Below, one piece after another: positions 24,775-32,741 of a stretch of DNA of 64,000 nt (position 1 is its first letter; every line of letters begins with the position of its first letter). Source of the stretch: Anabaena sp. WA102 (lineage in GTDB: Bacteria > Cyanobacteriota > Cyanobacteriia > Cyanobacteriales > Nostocaceae); contig NZ_CP011456.1 in the NCBI RefSeq assembly GCF_001277295.1, positions 1,302,001 through 1,366,000 on the forward strand. Reading direction: 5' to 3'. The translations under genes were made by a program, and so were the position numbers. A model generated the notes under the pieces. It saw only the letters and a list, made by a program, of their open reading frames with translations, was not told where the DNA came from and did no database searches.

Positions 24775-25212
24775 ATGCCTCTAGCAGTTGGTACAGACGC
24801 ACCTGCATTTACCACTACAGACACTAACGGCAATCCAGTTTCATTGTCTGATTTTGCTGGTAAAACAGTGGTTCTCTACTTTTATCCCAAAGATGACACG
24901 CCAGGTTGCACAAAACAAGCTTGCAGTTTCCGCGATGCTCAGTCAGACTATACAAGTAAAGGTATCGTCGTCTTAGGTGTGAGTGCTGATGATGAAGTAG
25001 CCCACCAAGCATTTACTTCCAAATATAATCTGAATTTCCCTTTATTAGTTGATACCAACAAAAGCATCATTACAGCTTATGATGTTGATGGTGGTGGTTA
25101 CGCCAAGCGTGTTACCTACATCATTGATGGTGATGGCAAAATCATTGATGTTGATACTGCTGTTAACACTACTACCCAAGCTAGTGATGTTTTAGCAAAA
25201 CTGGGACTTTAA
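24775..25212 (+). CDS. prxQ: Thioredoxin-dependent peroxiredoxin, PrxQ/Bcp type
   Basis: 145 residues. Reduces hydrogen peroxide and organic peroxides with electrons from thioredoxin. YPKDDTPGCTKQACSFRD holds the peroxidatic Cys (about residue 43) and the resolving Cys five residues later, the atypical 2-Cys PrxQ arrangement. A TYIIDGDGKI strand follows as usual. No transit or signal peptide, so cytoplasmic. Start ATG at 24775 preceded by AAGGTG. Single gene, with only a palindromic repeat between it and the next gene. Confidence 0.95.
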   Translation: MPLAVGTDAPAFTTTDTNGNPVSLSDFAGKTVVLYFYPKDDTPGCTKQACSFRDAQSDYTSKGIVVLGVSADDEVAHQAFTSKYNLNFPLLVDTNKSIITAYDVDGGGYAKRVTYIIDGDGKIIDVDTAVNTTTQASDVLAKLGL

Positions 25213-25223
25213 TCATTAACTCC

Positions 25224-25246
25224 GTAGGGGCGCAGACCCTGCGCCC
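25224..25246. repeat. GGGCGC palindrome after prxQ
   Basis: GGGGCGCAGACCCTGCGCCC: the dispersed palindrome with one altered central base, in the 42-bp gap between convergent prxQ and the small secreted protein gene. It could act as a bidirectional terminator. Confidence 0.8.
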
Positions 25247-25254
25247 AGTATTTC

Positions 25255-25650
25255 CTATTTAACGGGTAATTTACCTGATGATGGTAAAATCTGTAAAGGA
25301 AAGAGATTTTGTCCAGGGATAATGGCAGAAGTGCCTGGATTTTGTTGTAGTTGAGGTTGAAGTAGTTTCTGTTGTTCTGCCTTAAATGCGGCTATGGCTG
25401 GATCTAACTGTTGATTTTGTTGTTCCGCATTCCATTGGGTATTGCTCATTTGCAATGTGTGCATGAGACTGAGGGGGTTGAAATCTGAGCCGTTACCAGA
25501 TAAAGTATTGCTATTGCGATCGCTTTCCAAAGTCCCAAAAGGTTGATTAGGATCAGCTAAAGTGGGTGATACTCCTAATAGAGAAGCGAAACTCATGCCG
25601 GCGATAGTGGCAACAATAATTTTGCGAACTGGTAAAAATGGACTTTTCAT
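25255..25650 (-). CDS. Small exported Gln-rich hypothetical protein
   Basis: 131 residues. Signal peptide with twin basic start (MKSPFLPVRKIIVATIAGMS), cleavage near TLA-DP about residue 32. The mature part is low in charge and rich in Gln/Asn/Leu/Pro (NAEQQNQQLDPAIAAFKAEQ), with no Cys and no recognised domain. It ends 21 bp before the ABC-2 permease start region (that gene is upstream on the same strand), so the two may be co-transcribed. Function unknown. Confidence 0.6.
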   Translation of the reverse strand: MKSPFLPVRKIIVATIAGMSFASLLGVSPTLADPNQPFGTLESDRNSNTLSGNGSDFNPLSLMHTLQMSNTQWNAEQQNQQLDPAIAAFKAEQQKLLQPQLQQNPGTSAIIPGQNLFPLQILPSSGKLPVK

Positions 25651-25671
25651 GAAATTGCCCCTTATATATTT

Positions 25672-26556
25672 TTAAGCAAGACTGCGACGTAGTTGAGGTT
25701 GAATACTCAATAAAGCCACTATTGCAAAACCGAGTAATACTAACAACGCTACCCCAAAGGTAACATCACCCCAAAAGGCGTGCATAACGATATCATTTAA
25801 TCCCCAACTGCTGTGTAAATACAAATAGCGAATGGGTTCAATTGCATAGCTGAGAGGATTGAGTGTGGCGATAACCTGCAACCAACCGGGCATAAAGGAT
25901 AAAGGTGCTAAGGCTGTGCTGGCAAATAATAATGGAAGGTTAGTCACAAAAATTACGGCGATAAGTTCAATGTGTCCGGGTAATGCAAAGGCTAAACCTA
26001 AAGAAATAGCGGTGACACCTAAAGCTAGGAGAAAGACAATGAGAGCGATCGCACATAATCCTGTAATATCAGGTAAACCAGCCCCTAAAAATGCCGCTGC
26101 TGCCACAATTACCGCTGCTTGGAGTAAACTTTGGCTAATAATAAAAATAGCAGAAGCAAAAACAATTGAAAAGCGGGAAGCTAGAGGTGCAACCAGCAAG
26201 CGATTTAAAAAGCCAAATTCTCTATCAAACATCACAGGTAAGCCGGCATTTAACGCCCCAGCAAAAGCAGTAAATACTATTACACCTGCTGCTAAAAATT
26301 GTCCGTAATTTGTCGTACTACCAAACAAACCTTTGGGAGCATTTTGGAATAAAGCCCCAAACAGAACTAACCACATAACAGGCTGAATAATCCCAGCTAT
26401 CAGGCTAGAGGGACGGCGTTGGAGTTGAATAAATAGACGACGGGTTAAAGCAAAAGTTTCTTGAACAATTTCTGCCAAGAAATTGGAGTTTGTATTCACC
26501 ACTACATTAGATGCGGTGAGTTCTTGCCAATTCATCACTGCTTTATCATTATTCAT
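25672..26556 (-). CDS. ABC-2 type transporter permease (DrrB-like)
   Basis: 294 residues, six predicted membrane helices. The soluble N-terminus (LTRRLFIQLQRRPSSLIAGI) precedes the first helix, and the ABC-2 signature region is LNPLSYAIEPIRYLYL near residue 235. Known: ABC-2 permeases pair with a separate ATPase to export lipids, polysaccharides or drugs; cyanobacterial homologues sit next to a DrrA-like ATPase. No ATPase is adjacent, so it is an orphan in this window. Upstream is repeat sequence; downstream (22 bp) is the small secreted protein. Confidence 0.85.
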   Translation of the reverse strand: MNNDKAVMNWQELTASNVVVNTNSNFLAEIVQETFALTRRLFIQLQRRPSSLIAGIIQPVMWLVLFGALFQNAPKGLFGSTTNYGQFLAAGVIVFTAFAGALNAGLPVMFDREFGFLNRLLVAPLASRFSIVFASAIFIISQSLLQAAVIVAAAAFLGAGLPDITGLCAIALIVFLLALGVTAISLGLAFALPGHIELIAVIFVTNLPLLFASTALAPLSFMPGWLQVIATLNPLSYAIEPIRYLYLHSSWGLNDIVMHAFWGDVTFGVALLVLLGFAIVALLSIQPQLRRSLA

Positions 26557-26596
26557 AGGGAGTGCTACCGTTAAAATGTATGTAAGAATTTAGGAG

Positions 26597-26619
26597 GTAG
26601 GGGCGCAGGGCCTGCGCCC
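26597..26619. repeat. GGGCGC palindrome upstream of the ABC-2 permease
   Basis: GGGCGCAGGGCCTGCGCCC, identical core to 3111 and 6871, 41 bp upstream of the permease start in a 240-bp otherwise AT-rich gap. Confidence 0.85.
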
Positions 26620-26797
26620 AGTCAGGAGTCACCGAGTCAAAATGAAGAATATTTTTCTCTTGTGTTTTCTGTTGGCGCAAGCATTCTGAATTCGGAAAAA
26701 TGTATCAATTATAAACATCTCTGTAGTTTTTAATTAGCAAAGAATATTTATAATTCTTAATACTACATTATAACCAATATCCAATAATATCTTTCGG

Positions 26798-28141
26798 TTA
26801 AGCTAAAATTCTAATTTGGATTTGGTGAAGACGCGGACCAGTAACAGAGATAACAGTAAATTCAAGATTGTCATAATGAAATATCTCACCTTTGTTGGGG
26901 ATTTTTTGGCATTGATAAAGCAAAAATCCGCCCAAAGTTTGATATTCTCTAATTAAAGGTAAATTGAGATGTAAGATTTGATTAACTTCTTCTAAATTAA
27001 TTTGCGCTTGCACCAAAAATGTCTGTTTGTCTACCATTTGAATCAGTAAATCATTGGTACTGTCAAGTCCGCCAGCATGACCAATAATTTCTGCAATAAT
27101 ATCTTGAATAGTTACCAGTCCCACAGTTCCCCCAAATTCATTCACCACCATCACCATAGCGGGTTTCTCTTGCTGCATCATTGGCAAAAGTTCACTTAAA
27201 AGCGTTTGTTCTGGTACAAATCGAGGTGGACGCATCCAAGGCTGGATTTGTGTTTCTGGTGTGATTTTTCCTAACGCCAAAGGTTGTGCTAGATCTTGAA
27301 AGTAAACTATACCGCGAATGTCGTCTAAAGATTCGCCAATAATAGGATAGCGAGAGTGTCCAGTGGTGGCTATTTCCTGAAGTAAGGTTTGAAAACTCGC
27401 AGTTATGGGGATACCAATAATGCTAGTACGAGGAATCATAATGTCTTCAGCAGTAATATCCCCAAATTCAAAGACATTATTTAAAAGTTCTCGTTCAGCA
27501 TTTTCTAAACCCGTAGATTCTCGTTCTGTAGAGATAATTAATTGTAACTCTTCCGGTGTCACAGGCGGTCGCCAACTTTGACCCGTGTATTCAATCCCAA
27601 ACAATCGTAATAGCCAATGGGTTGATTGATTAAGAACCCAAATAAAGGGACTGAAAAACCGGACTATAGATTTAACAGATGGTCCCAAAAATCTAGCTAG
27701 GTGTTCTGAGTATAACATAGCCACTGATTTTGGACACAATTCTCCTAAAACAATTTGTAAGTAAGCAATAGCAAAAAAGGCAATGGGGACTGATAAAGAA
27801 TGAGCGAGTAAGTAATTAATTCTGAAACTTAACGGCCAAGAATCGAGCCATTTTTCTACCAATACAGCAATTGTACTTTCGCCAATCCAACCCAGTGCCA
27901 AACTAGAAAGGGTAATACCTAATTGGGCTGTAGATAGTAGTCTATCAATACTACGTTGTAATGTTTCCACTGCGATCGCTCGAATATCACCGGCTTGTAC
28001 CAACTGTTGAATCCGAGTTCGTCGCACCGTCACCATTGAAAACTCCGCCGTCACAAAAAAGGCATTGATAGCAATTAGCACTAGCACGCTACACAATCGC
28101 AGTCCTGTATCTGTCCAACTTAAAGTAGAAAAAGCACTCAC
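26798..28141 (-). CDS. CNNM/CorC-HlyC-type transporter or hemolysin family protein
   Basis: 447 residues. An N-terminal DUF21/CNNM membrane domain (four helices, about 10-190) is followed by a CBS pair (about 215-340; DIMIPRTSIIGIPITAS, RYPIIGESLDDIRGIVYFQD) and a C-terminal CorC_HlyC domain (about 355-445; RLHQIQIRIL). Known: this family (UPF0053, TlyC/YfjD/CorC) is linked to Mg2+/Co2+ efflux or Na+-coupled Mg2+ export, with nucleotides bound by the CBS domains. Inner-membrane. Interesting context: the decayed Mg2+ P-type ATPase lies 1.4 kb away. The hemolysin label is historical. Confidence 0.88.
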   Translation of the reverse strand: MSAFSTLSWTDTGLRLCSVLVLIAINAFFVTAEFSMVTVRRTRIQQLVQAGDIRAIAVETLQRSIDRLLSTAQLGITLSSLALGWIGESTIAVLVEKWLDSWPLSFRINYLLAHSLSVPIAFFAIAYLQIVLGELCPKSVAMLYSEHLARFLGPSVKSIVRFFSPFIWVLNQSTHWLLRLFGIEYTGQSWRPPVTPEELQLIISTERESTGLENAERELLNNVFEFGDITAEDIMIPRTSIIGIPITASFQTLLQEIATTGHSRYPIIGESLDDIRGIVYFQDLAQPLALGKITPETQIQPWMRPPRFVPEQTLLSELLPMMQQEKPAMVMVVNEFGGTVGLVTIQDIIAEIIGHAGGLDSTNDLLIQMVDKQTFLVQAQINLEEVNQILHLNLPLIREYQTLGGFLLYQCQKIPNKGEIFHYDNLEFTVISVTGPRLHQIQIRILA

Positions 28142-28195
28142 TGTCTAAGATAGTGTAGAATTTGACAACTGGAGCAGAAAATCCCAAATCGAATC

Positions 28196-28891
28196 TTAAT
28201 TATCTTTCTCTACAGGAATATCAGACAATTGTAACTTGAGTTTTTGAGCCGGATAATCAGTTAAAGATAAAGATATCTGCTTGACATCATCAAGTAAAGC
28301 GGTAGGAATGCTGATTGTACCTTTAAATTCTGCACCTTTTGCGGGCAGTTCTGCGGGTAAACCTTCGGTAATTGCACTCAAAGTCCTGCCTTTATCATCA
28401 GTAATATCTAAAAAGCTATAGAGAAACCGCACAGACTCGCCACCTTTATTCTGCATATTCACTTTTAGTAGTAAATCACCACCAGAATAGCGGATAGATT
28501 TTACAGACATGGTAACACCTTCACTTTCAGCCGTTACAGGAAATCCTGGTTGAGGAGTCTCTTCGACTACGGGTATTTCCTTTGGCTGCGGCTTGGTAAC
28601 TTTAATCTCTTCTTCTTCTGATTTGTCTGGTTTATTACCCTTTTTTTTGTCGTTAATTCGTGATTTCACGGTTTCGAGAATATCTTCTTCTTTTAAGAAA
28701 GCTACACTTTCCTCCTGGGGGTTATTAGCCTTGTTGCTGTTAAGTTTATTCACAGGACGACCATCTGGTGTAGTCACACCTTTAAGTGCCATACTCCCCA
28801 GGGTAAAGCCCAAAAAACCACTTGCAGAACCGGCACCCAACATCAGAGTTAACAAAATTAAAGTTAGTAGTACAGTAGTATTTATTTTCAT
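28196..28891 (-). CDS. Membrane-anchored hypothetical protein with Ig-like C-terminal domain
   Basis: 231 residues. One N-terminal hydrophobic segment (TTVLLTLILLTLMLGAGSAS), a charged low-complexity spacer rich in Lys/Glu/Pro (about 60-115), then a beta-sandwich-like domain (MSVKSIRYSGGDLLLKVNM; VRFLYSFLDITDDKGR) resembling DUF4352-type domains. Probably anchored with the C-terminal domain in the periplasm. It lies 54 bp upstream of the CNNM-type gene on the same strand, so an operon is likely and it may be an accessory protein to that transporter (inference). Confidence 0.65.
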   Translation of the reverse strand: MKINTTVLLTLILLTLMLGAGSASGFLGFTLGSMALKGVTTPDGRPVNKLNSNKANNPQEESVAFLKEEDILETVKSRINDKKKGNKPDKSEEEEIKVTKPQPKEIPVVEETPQPGFPVTAESEGVTMSVKSIRYSGGDLLLKVNMQNKGGESVRFLYSFLDITDDKGRTLSAITEGLPAELPAKGAEFKGTISIPTALLDDVKQISLSLTDYPAQKLKLQLSDIPVEKDN

Positions 28892-29129
28892 TAGAAAATA
28901 GAAATTTAGATTTAGTTACTATATATGCTAATGGGGATTTTTGAATTTGGCATTTCCGATTTTAGCAAAACTTACGCTCTATACTCCTACGAGGGAGAAA
29001 AATCGGGAATTGTTCTTGATGATTGTTTATAGGTTGCCAAATTATGATATGATAGTGTACTGTGGTTAAAGTAAAGTCATAAAATAAATGACTAAGCTGA
29101 AATTACAAGGTTAAAATCCAAGTAAATAA

Positions 29130-29202
29130 GCGCCTTTGGCCGATTGGGGAGGCAACGAACTCATAATTCGTCTTCAGGCTGGTTCGATTCCAGCAGGGCG
29201 CA
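29130..29202 (+). tRNA. tRNA with anticodon CAT (Met elongator or Ile2)
   Basis: A 73-nt cloverleaf: acceptor GCGCCTT with AGGGCGC, discriminator A, anticodon arm ACGAA-CTCATAA-TTCGT, T arm GCTGG-TTCGATT-CCAGC. No CCA encoded. CAU tRNAs are initiator Met, elongator Met or lysidine-modified Ile2. It lacks the mismatched first pair and the GGG/CCC anticodon stem typical of initiators. The pattern TGGCCGATTGG...ACTCATAAT resembles plastid trnI-CAU more than plastid trnM, which favours Ile2; this is weak evidence from memory. Confidence 0.9.
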
Positions 29203-29522
29203 CTTTGCAATAATTCAGGACTCACGAGTGAGTACCTGTGCAAAATTAAGTAAAAATCCCTAAACCAATCAATTTTGTAGGGGCAAACCCCCCCGTAGTT
29301 GCCCCAAATACCGGGGTAGGCACGGAGGCGCTACCCCTACTGTCTGGCTTTGAATTTAGGGCGTTAAGACATGAAAATCAAAAATTCCATTTCTCAAACT
29401 CTTACTCTCTGCGCCTCTGCGCCTCTGCGTGTTAGCGAAGCGGGGCGAAGCCTGATAAAGTCACACTTTCATTCACCAACGCCGAATTTAGATAGTGTAT
29501 CTCATTAATCTGCTGTATCTTT
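29203..29522. other. 320-bp repeat-bearing gap
   Basis: Contains the 29277-29340 dispersed repeat and a CTCTGCGCCTCTGCG tandem (about 29405-29432). No gene. Confidence 0.65.
29277..29340. repeat. Dispersed GC-rich repeat, inverted partner of 9161-9223
   Basis: Ends in GGAGGCGCTACCCCTAC and starts GTAGGGGCAAACCCCCCCG; the two arms are partly complementary, so the element is itself hairpin-prone. Full-length inverted match to 9161-9223. Confidence 0.75.
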
Positions 29523-30596
29523 TTAAAACTTGATCCGACTGTAAAAAATACCCTTAACAATTTCCGCAGCCGTGACGTAGAGGGCGACTATTGCCATTAA
29601 AATGAGGACAAAACTCAAAGGTAAGGCTTGAAATCCCAGGACAGAGGCTAGGGGAGTATAGGGAATAATTAATGTAATTATAGCGATCGCTATTGTCGCA
29701 CCAAACAGGTATGGACTGGGTTTACTGTGAAAAATAGATTGACGGGTACGAATTACCAACACAATCATAGATGCAGAAATGACCGATTCCATAAACCAAC
29801 CCGTCCTAAATTGTGCTGAGTCAGCGTGTAATAATAACAGCAACGCCCCAAAAGTAAAATAGTCGAATACAGAACTCAATAACCCAAACACCAACATAAA
29901 CTTACTAATAAAGTGAATGTCCCATCTCCGGGGTTTGCTAACTAGTTCCGGGTCTACTCTGTCCGCTGCAATGGTCATTTCAGGAAAATCGGTAAGCAGG
30001 TTAGTGAGTAAGATTTGCTTAGGTAATAGAGGCAAAAAAGGCAACATGAGAGACACACCTGCCATGCTGAACATATTCCCAAAATTGGCACTAGTAGCCT
30101 GCTGACTAATACTAGCAGCAACGGCGTGACTATCACCGGTGATCATTTTCAAAGTAACACCCAAATTTGCTAGATCAATAATTGTATTTTTGATATCGGA
30201 TTTTGGCGGATCATATAAAGCCAAATAGCCCAAAAAAGTAAAATTAATTTCATCTTTAAGCGTGATATGATTAGTATTTATATTTCGATAGGCAACGCCC
30301 AAAGTGCGAAAACCTTGACTACCTAAATCTTCATATTTTTGCTGGATTTGCTGCCGGATTGGTTCAATATCAATTACTTTATTTTCTGCCATTTCTACCG
30401 TAGTGCAGATATCGAGAATGTTAGCAATTGCTCCTTTTGTAATTACCAAAAGATGATTATCTTGACTTAACAAAATACTTAAACGTTTGCGGTTAAAATC
30501 ATAGGGAATTTCATCCAGCTTTTTATATGCAGAAATATCAAAAGATTGATGATTACGAATTGCTTCATCAATAGGATTAACATAACCTTTTTCGTG
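29523..30596 (-). pseudogene. Magnesium-translocating P-type ATPase (MgtA/MgtB-like), decayed
   Basis: One open frame of about 358 codons from 30596 down to 29523. It starts mid-protein (EKGYVNPIDEAIRNHQSFDI), so the actuator domain and DKTGT phosphorylation site are missing. After LGVTLKMITGDSHAVAASIS the sequence jumps to TSANFGNMFSMAG. The normal P-type segment in between, with the GDGxNDxPAL hinge motif, is deleted. The six C-terminal membrane helices are intact. It cannot pump ions. The 5' break at about 30597 coincides with an intergenic repeat (30601-30710). Known family role: Mg2+ uptake. Confidence 0.85.
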
Positions 30597-30600
30597 TGGG

Positions 30601-30710
30601 ATCTGACACCCGCAGATCCCCCTAAATCCCCCTTTTCAAGGGGGACTTTGAGGAATTTAGCCCCCCTTTGTAAGGGGGGTTGGGGGATTTCGATTAATTC
30701 TGATACTTTT
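30601..30710. repeat. Interspersed hairpin repeat at the 5' break of the ATPase remnant
   Basis: CAGATCCCCCTAAATCCCCC, a short AAGGGGGA arm, then AGCCCCCCTTTG/AAGGGGGG, TTGGGGGATT: two nested inverted repeats. A very common type of cyanobacterial interspersed repeat; here it marks the truncation point of the P-type ATPase. Confidence 0.7.
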
Positions 30711-30796
30711 GAAACATCCTCTTAATTTCCAGCAAATAAATCCTAAAAATGTTGGGTTTCCTTGCGTCAACCCAACCTACAAGTTTTAATTCAGGA

Positions 30797-31249
30797 TTAC
30801 TTAAAAGTGTTGCGAAGCTCTTCTTTCATTTTATTTGCTGGGTTACGAGATTCACTTTTTATATCATTAGTTTTTCCACCAGGTAGATACTTAGGGTTGA
30901 CAATACTATTATCTATGGCTTTTTCAGTTTTAGCTTCAATATTTTTGGTGACTGCCCTTGATTTTGGTTGCCATTTTGCATCTTTTATATCTTCAACTGC
31001 ACTACGAACTTTACTTTCAGCTTGCTTGGCTTTGCCCATGAATTGATCTTTTTTGTTTCCTGTCACATTACCTAAAGTTTCTTGAACTTTACCTTCAATA
31101 TTTTTAGTTGTGGCTTCGACTCGATTCATGGTTGTGGCAATTTGAGTCTGGGCAAGACTAACTTCAGCAGTAAAAGCTGTGAAAATTCCCAGACAGAAAA
31201 CTAAACTAATGATGAGAAAAAACTTGCGAACTTGTGAAAATAGATTCAT
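30797..31249 (-). CDS. CsbD-family protein with signal peptide
   Basis: 150 residues. N-terminal signal peptide (FFLIISLVFCLGIFTAFTAE, cleavage near SLAQ), then a CsbD-like helical segment (NRVEATTKNIEGKVQETLGN, GNKKDQFMGKAKQAESKVRS) and a basic C-terminal tail. Known: CsbD proteins are small, abundant stress-induced proteins of unknown mechanism; this exported version is unlike the plain cytoplasmic one at 32516. Last gene of a five-gene minus-strand cluster (33644 to 30797); 45-bp gap to the BON lipoprotein gene. Confidence 0.8.
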   Translation of the reverse strand: MNLFSQVRKFFLIISLVFCLGIFTAFTAEVSLAQTQIATTMNRVEATTKNIEGKVQETLGNVTGNKKDQFMGKAKQAESKVRSAVEDIKDAKWQPKSRAVTKNIEAKTEKAIDNSIVNPKYLPGGKTNDIKSESRNPANKMKEELRNTFK

Positions 31250-31294
31250 GAAATTCTCCTTATTTATAGGTTGTTAATTAATAAATACTATCGG

Positions 31295-31765
31295 TTATAG
31301 TTTTGGACTGGGTACGGCTGGAACAATTTTGACTACAACTTTGACGCTTCTGACACCTTTGATTTCTTTAGCAAGAGAATTAATTTTATTTAGTTGTTCT
31401 TGAGTCTGGACATTTCCAACCACGACAACTGCCCCATCTTTAGCAGCCACAGTTAATTGACTAGAGGGGATATTCGCCTCCAACTTAGAACGAACCTCAC
31501 TGGCAAGATCACTATTAGCGCGGGTTGCATTCCCTCCAGTGACGTTATTGCGTTGCTCACGGGCGCGAATATCTGCGTTGAGTTGATCTCGACGAACTTG
31601 GCTAGTTGCGTCTTTTTGATTGGCTAAAATTGTTTTGTCTGTGGGAACTTCACCCGTTTTCTCGGTAGTATCTGGCGCACTGCTGCTAGTTTTGGCTTTA
31701 TTGTCACAAGCAACCGTTCCCAGAAGTAAAATGCTACTGAGGACTAAAAGCGTAATTTTTCTCAT
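31295..31765 (-). CDS. BON-domain lipoprotein
   Basis: 156 residues. Lipoprotein-type signal (ITLLVLSSILLLGTVAC, Cys about residue 20). A charged linker with QxNADIRAREQRNNVTGG precedes a BON domain at about 85-150 (SDLASEVRSKLEANIPSSQL; GAVVVVGNVQTQEQLNKI; VRSVKVVVKIV). Known: BON domains bind phospholipid or link envelope layers (as in OsmY and DolP) and are typical of osmotic stress proteins. Membrane-anchored, facing the periplasm. It lies 14 bp downstream of the YflT-like gene on the same strand, so co-transcribed. Confidence 0.85.
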   Translation of the reverse strand: MRKITLLVLSSILLLGTVACDNKAKTSSSAPDTTEKTGEVPTDKTILANQKDATSQVRRDQLNADIRAREQRNNVTGGNATRANSDLASEVRSKLEANIPSSQLTVAAKDGAVVVVGNVQTQEQLNKINSLAKEIKGVRSVKVVVKIVPAVPSPKL

Positions 31766-31779
31766 ATTTCCAATCCCTT

Positions 31780-32409
31780 TTACACACGCGAGACAACAGG
31801 ATTAGCAGAACGGCTAATGGTTGGACTATTGTAAACTTCCCATTCACGCATTCCCTTGTGTTTGAAAATGGTTTCTGCTCTCAGGATTTCCGCTTCTGTG
31901 CCATCTACAATTACTAAATAATCTCCGTCAACTACATAATCGTGATACACTTGCGCCCGATGTTCAGGGATTCCTAAACCTACTAAACTACCAATTAACC
32001 CACCAACTGCCGCTCCGATAGCTCCACCGGCTATAGTAGTAGCGATCGCTGTAGCTGCTGCTCCGGCTAACATAATTGGACCAATCCCCGGAATTGCTAG
32101 AGTTCCTAACCCAATTAGTAACCCTGTCAACCCCCCAACCGCTCCTCCTGCCTCGACTCCAGTTTTCGCACCTTCCTCTACACGAGTGGTTTCATGAGTG
32201 GTTTCATGGCCGATTTCACGGGTTTCTGTTGGTTCTTGAACTCGTGTTTCACCAATTTGGTATCGCTGATTTAGATCTTCATCATGTTTAGCAATCACAG
32301 ATACCTGATTCATGTCAAATCCGTTATCTCGCAGTTCATTTAGAGCATCTTCTACTTCTTCGTGACTAGAAAATACTCCTACTGCTCGTTTATTATTAAT
32401 CAAGGTCAT
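31780..32409 (-). CDS. YflT-like general stress protein with Gly-rich membrane-insertion segment
   Basis: 209 residues. Residues 1-50 match the N-terminal YflT/GSP17M fold (RAVGVFSSHEEVEDALNELR; FDMNQVSVIAKHDED). Residues 85-150 form a Gly/Ala/Leu-rich hydrophobic region (GGLTGLLIGLGTLAIPGIGP, then IGAAVGGLIGSLVGLGIPE), probably a glycine-zipper membrane segment. The end (AQVYHDYVVDGDYLVIVDG) returns to a soluble fold. Known: the family is stress-induced in Bacillus and cyanobacteria; mechanism unknown. Third gene of the stress cluster. Confidence 0.82.
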   Translation of the reverse strand: MTLINNKRAVGVFSSHEEVEDALNELRDNGFDMNQVSVIAKHDEDLNQRYQIGETRVQEPTETREIGHETTHETTRVEEGAKTGVEAGGAVGGLTGLLIGLGTLAIPGIGPIMLAGAAATAIATTIAGGAIGAAVGGLIGSLVGLGIPEHRAQVYHDYVVDGDYLVIVDGTEAEILRAETIFKHKGMREWEVYNSPTISRSANPVVSRV

Positions 32410-32515
32410 TTTTTTATCCTCTTAAAAAGGGAATAAGTGGCAGGTAACAAGGTAATTAAGAATTAGTTTGTAAGATCAAAAAAAGCCTTATTTCCCCCGC
32501 CCCTGCCTGGTTAAT

Positions 32516-32698
32516 CTACTCAATAATTTCTTTGGCTTGATCCTTCACATCTTCAACTCCGTGGCGAACTTTGGCTTCTGCTTGTTTTGCCTTGCCTTCT
32601 GCTTGAGTTTTTGGATCTCCGGTTAAATCACCTACTGCTTCTTGAACCTTACCTTCAATGTTTTTGGCAGTTGCCTTAGCTCTATTTTTCATACTCAT
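32516..32698 (-). CDS. CsbD-family stress protein
   Basis: 60 residues, the normal CsbD size. MKNRAKATAKNIEGKVQEAV and GDPKTQAEGKAKQAEAKVRH form the typical two helices. No signal peptide, so cytoplasmic. Its sequence is clearly related to the exported CsbD at 30797 (same NIEGKVQE and GKAKQAE blocks), suggesting duplication followed by gain of a signal peptide. Gaps of 43 bp and 106 bp to the neighbours on the same strand; part of the stress cluster. Confidence 0.88.
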   Translation of the reverse strand: MSMKNRAKATAKNIEGKVQEAVGDLTGDPKTQAEGKAKQAEAKVRHGVEDVKDQAKEIIE

Positions 32699-32741
32699 AA
32701 TCCACTCCTAATGGAAAATTTACTACTGCGAAATCTGGGTT

